In this document: positions 13,451-13,771 of the stretch, piece after piece | Position numbering within the stretch: the stretch's first letter is position 1 | Layout: each line of letters opens with the position of its first letter | Made by a program: the position numbers and the translations under genes | Assembly: GCA_903866425.1 (NCBI GenBank) | Contig: CAIPNN010000170.1 | Location: 1-13,771 of the forward strand | Direction of reading: 5' to 3' | Origin: an uncultured Actinomycetes bacterium | GTDB taxonomy: Bacteria; Actinomycetota; Thermoleophilia; Miltoncostaeales; Miltoncostaeaceae | DNA: 13,771 bases | The notes under the pieces: generated by a model | What the model was told of the DNA's origin: nothing | Databases searched by the model: none | What the model saw: only the letters and a program-made list of their open reading frames with translations

Positions 13451-13771
13451 CCACCGCAGCCGAGAAGCCCGTGCGCCACAAGCCCGATGAGGTTGACCAG
13501 CGACTGCTGAACGCCCTGCAGGCGGGCATGGCACTTGAGCGCCGGCCGTTCCTGGCCGTTGCCGAGCAGGTGGGGATCAGCGAAGACGAAGTGCTCGCGC
13601 GCATGCAGGTCCTGAAGGACGCGCAGATCATCCGCCAGGTGTCCGCCATCTTCGACACACGTGCGCTCGGGTACGAGAGCACGCTGGTGGCGGCGTCATA
13701 CCCGGAGGACCGCCTGTTTGACGCCGCGGCCATCATCAACGGCCACCCCGGCGTGAGCCACAACTACCGGC
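13447..13771 (+). CDS. Siroheme decarboxylase-like protein (AhbA/AhbB, NirD/G/H/L family), 3' end cut by window edge
   Basis: An ATG-started frame open to the window edge, giving 108 residues. Residues about 14-62 form an AsnC/Lrp-type winged helix (VDQRLLNALQAG, then LAVAEQVGISEDEVLARMQVLKDAQIIRQV). The continuation AIFDTRALGYESTLVAA and GHPGVSHNYR matches siroheme decarboxylase subunits, not ordinary Lrp regulators, which lack the HNYR motif after the ING-HPGV turn. The family removes acetate side chains from sirohaem to give 12,18-didecarboxysirohaem, for the alternative haem pathway or for haem d1, and often acts as a two-gene heterodimer. Which member this is cannot be told without the rest. 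The four-base overlap with hemB supports a tetrapyrrole role. A plain AsnC-family regulator is the less likely alternative. Confidence 0.75.
   Translation, partial: MTTAAEKPVRHKPDEVDQRLLNALQAGMALERRPFLAVAEQVGISEDEVLARMQVLKDAQIIRQVSAIFDTRALGYESTLVAASYPEDRLFDAAAIINGHPGVSHNYR

Overview
The window is strongly GC-rich, densely coding chromosomal DNA with a GC-biased third codon position. Gene content and signals point to a bacterium of the Actinomycetota, possibly one of the deep classes outside the classic streptomycete/mycobacterial group. The clues are a CtpE-type P-type ATPase (a largely actinobacterial family), frequent GTG/TTG starts, and TANNNT hexamers a few bases upstream of start codons with no Shine-Dalgarno sequence, the pattern expected of leaderless transcripts. 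The taxonomic call is inference. I see no rRNA, tRNA, CRISPR array, transposase, integrase or phage gene, so this looks like ordinary chromosome rather than an island.

Left block (1-3999, minus strand): an anti-sigma-factor-antagonist-like STAS protein, then a Cu(I)-type P-type ATPase, then a divergent member of the argininosuccinate lyase/fumarase superfamily that runs off the left edge. The lyase keeps the family backbone and the catalytic-loop serine but has lost several residues that define true argininosuccinate lyase.

Middle block (4000-6910, plus strand): divergent promoter-like hexamers at 4011-4037, a 56-residue two-helix membrane protein starting with TTG, a 230-base spacer with two related REP-like palindromes (one with perfect 21-bp arms) and a third GC-rich inverted repeat, then the CtpE-like ATPase. 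CtpE converges on a minus-strand pair: a YmdB-like phosphodiesterase abutting (0-base gap) a single-pass membrane protein with a degenerate M23-like domain.

Right block (8479-13771): a divergent spacer leads into an AI-2E/PerM-family membrane protein, followed closely by a two-gene ABC-2 exporter (ATPase and permease overlapping at ATGA). The exporter converges on aat (Leu/Phe-tRNA-protein transferase). Aat and hemB (porphobilinogen synthase) are divergent with only 25 bases between their GTG starts. hemB overlaps, again at ATGA, the start of a siroheme-decarboxylase-like gene cut by the right edge, which hints at siroheme-derived haem chemistry.

Cross-cutting patterns: both convergent gene pairs share a single CTAG as their two stop codons, and at least seven starts have a TANNNT hexamer at a near-leaderless distance. 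I found no clearly new multi-gene system. The best leads are the altered lyase, the perfect REP-like hairpin, the hemB-siroheme decarboxylase coupling and the compact divergent promoters.
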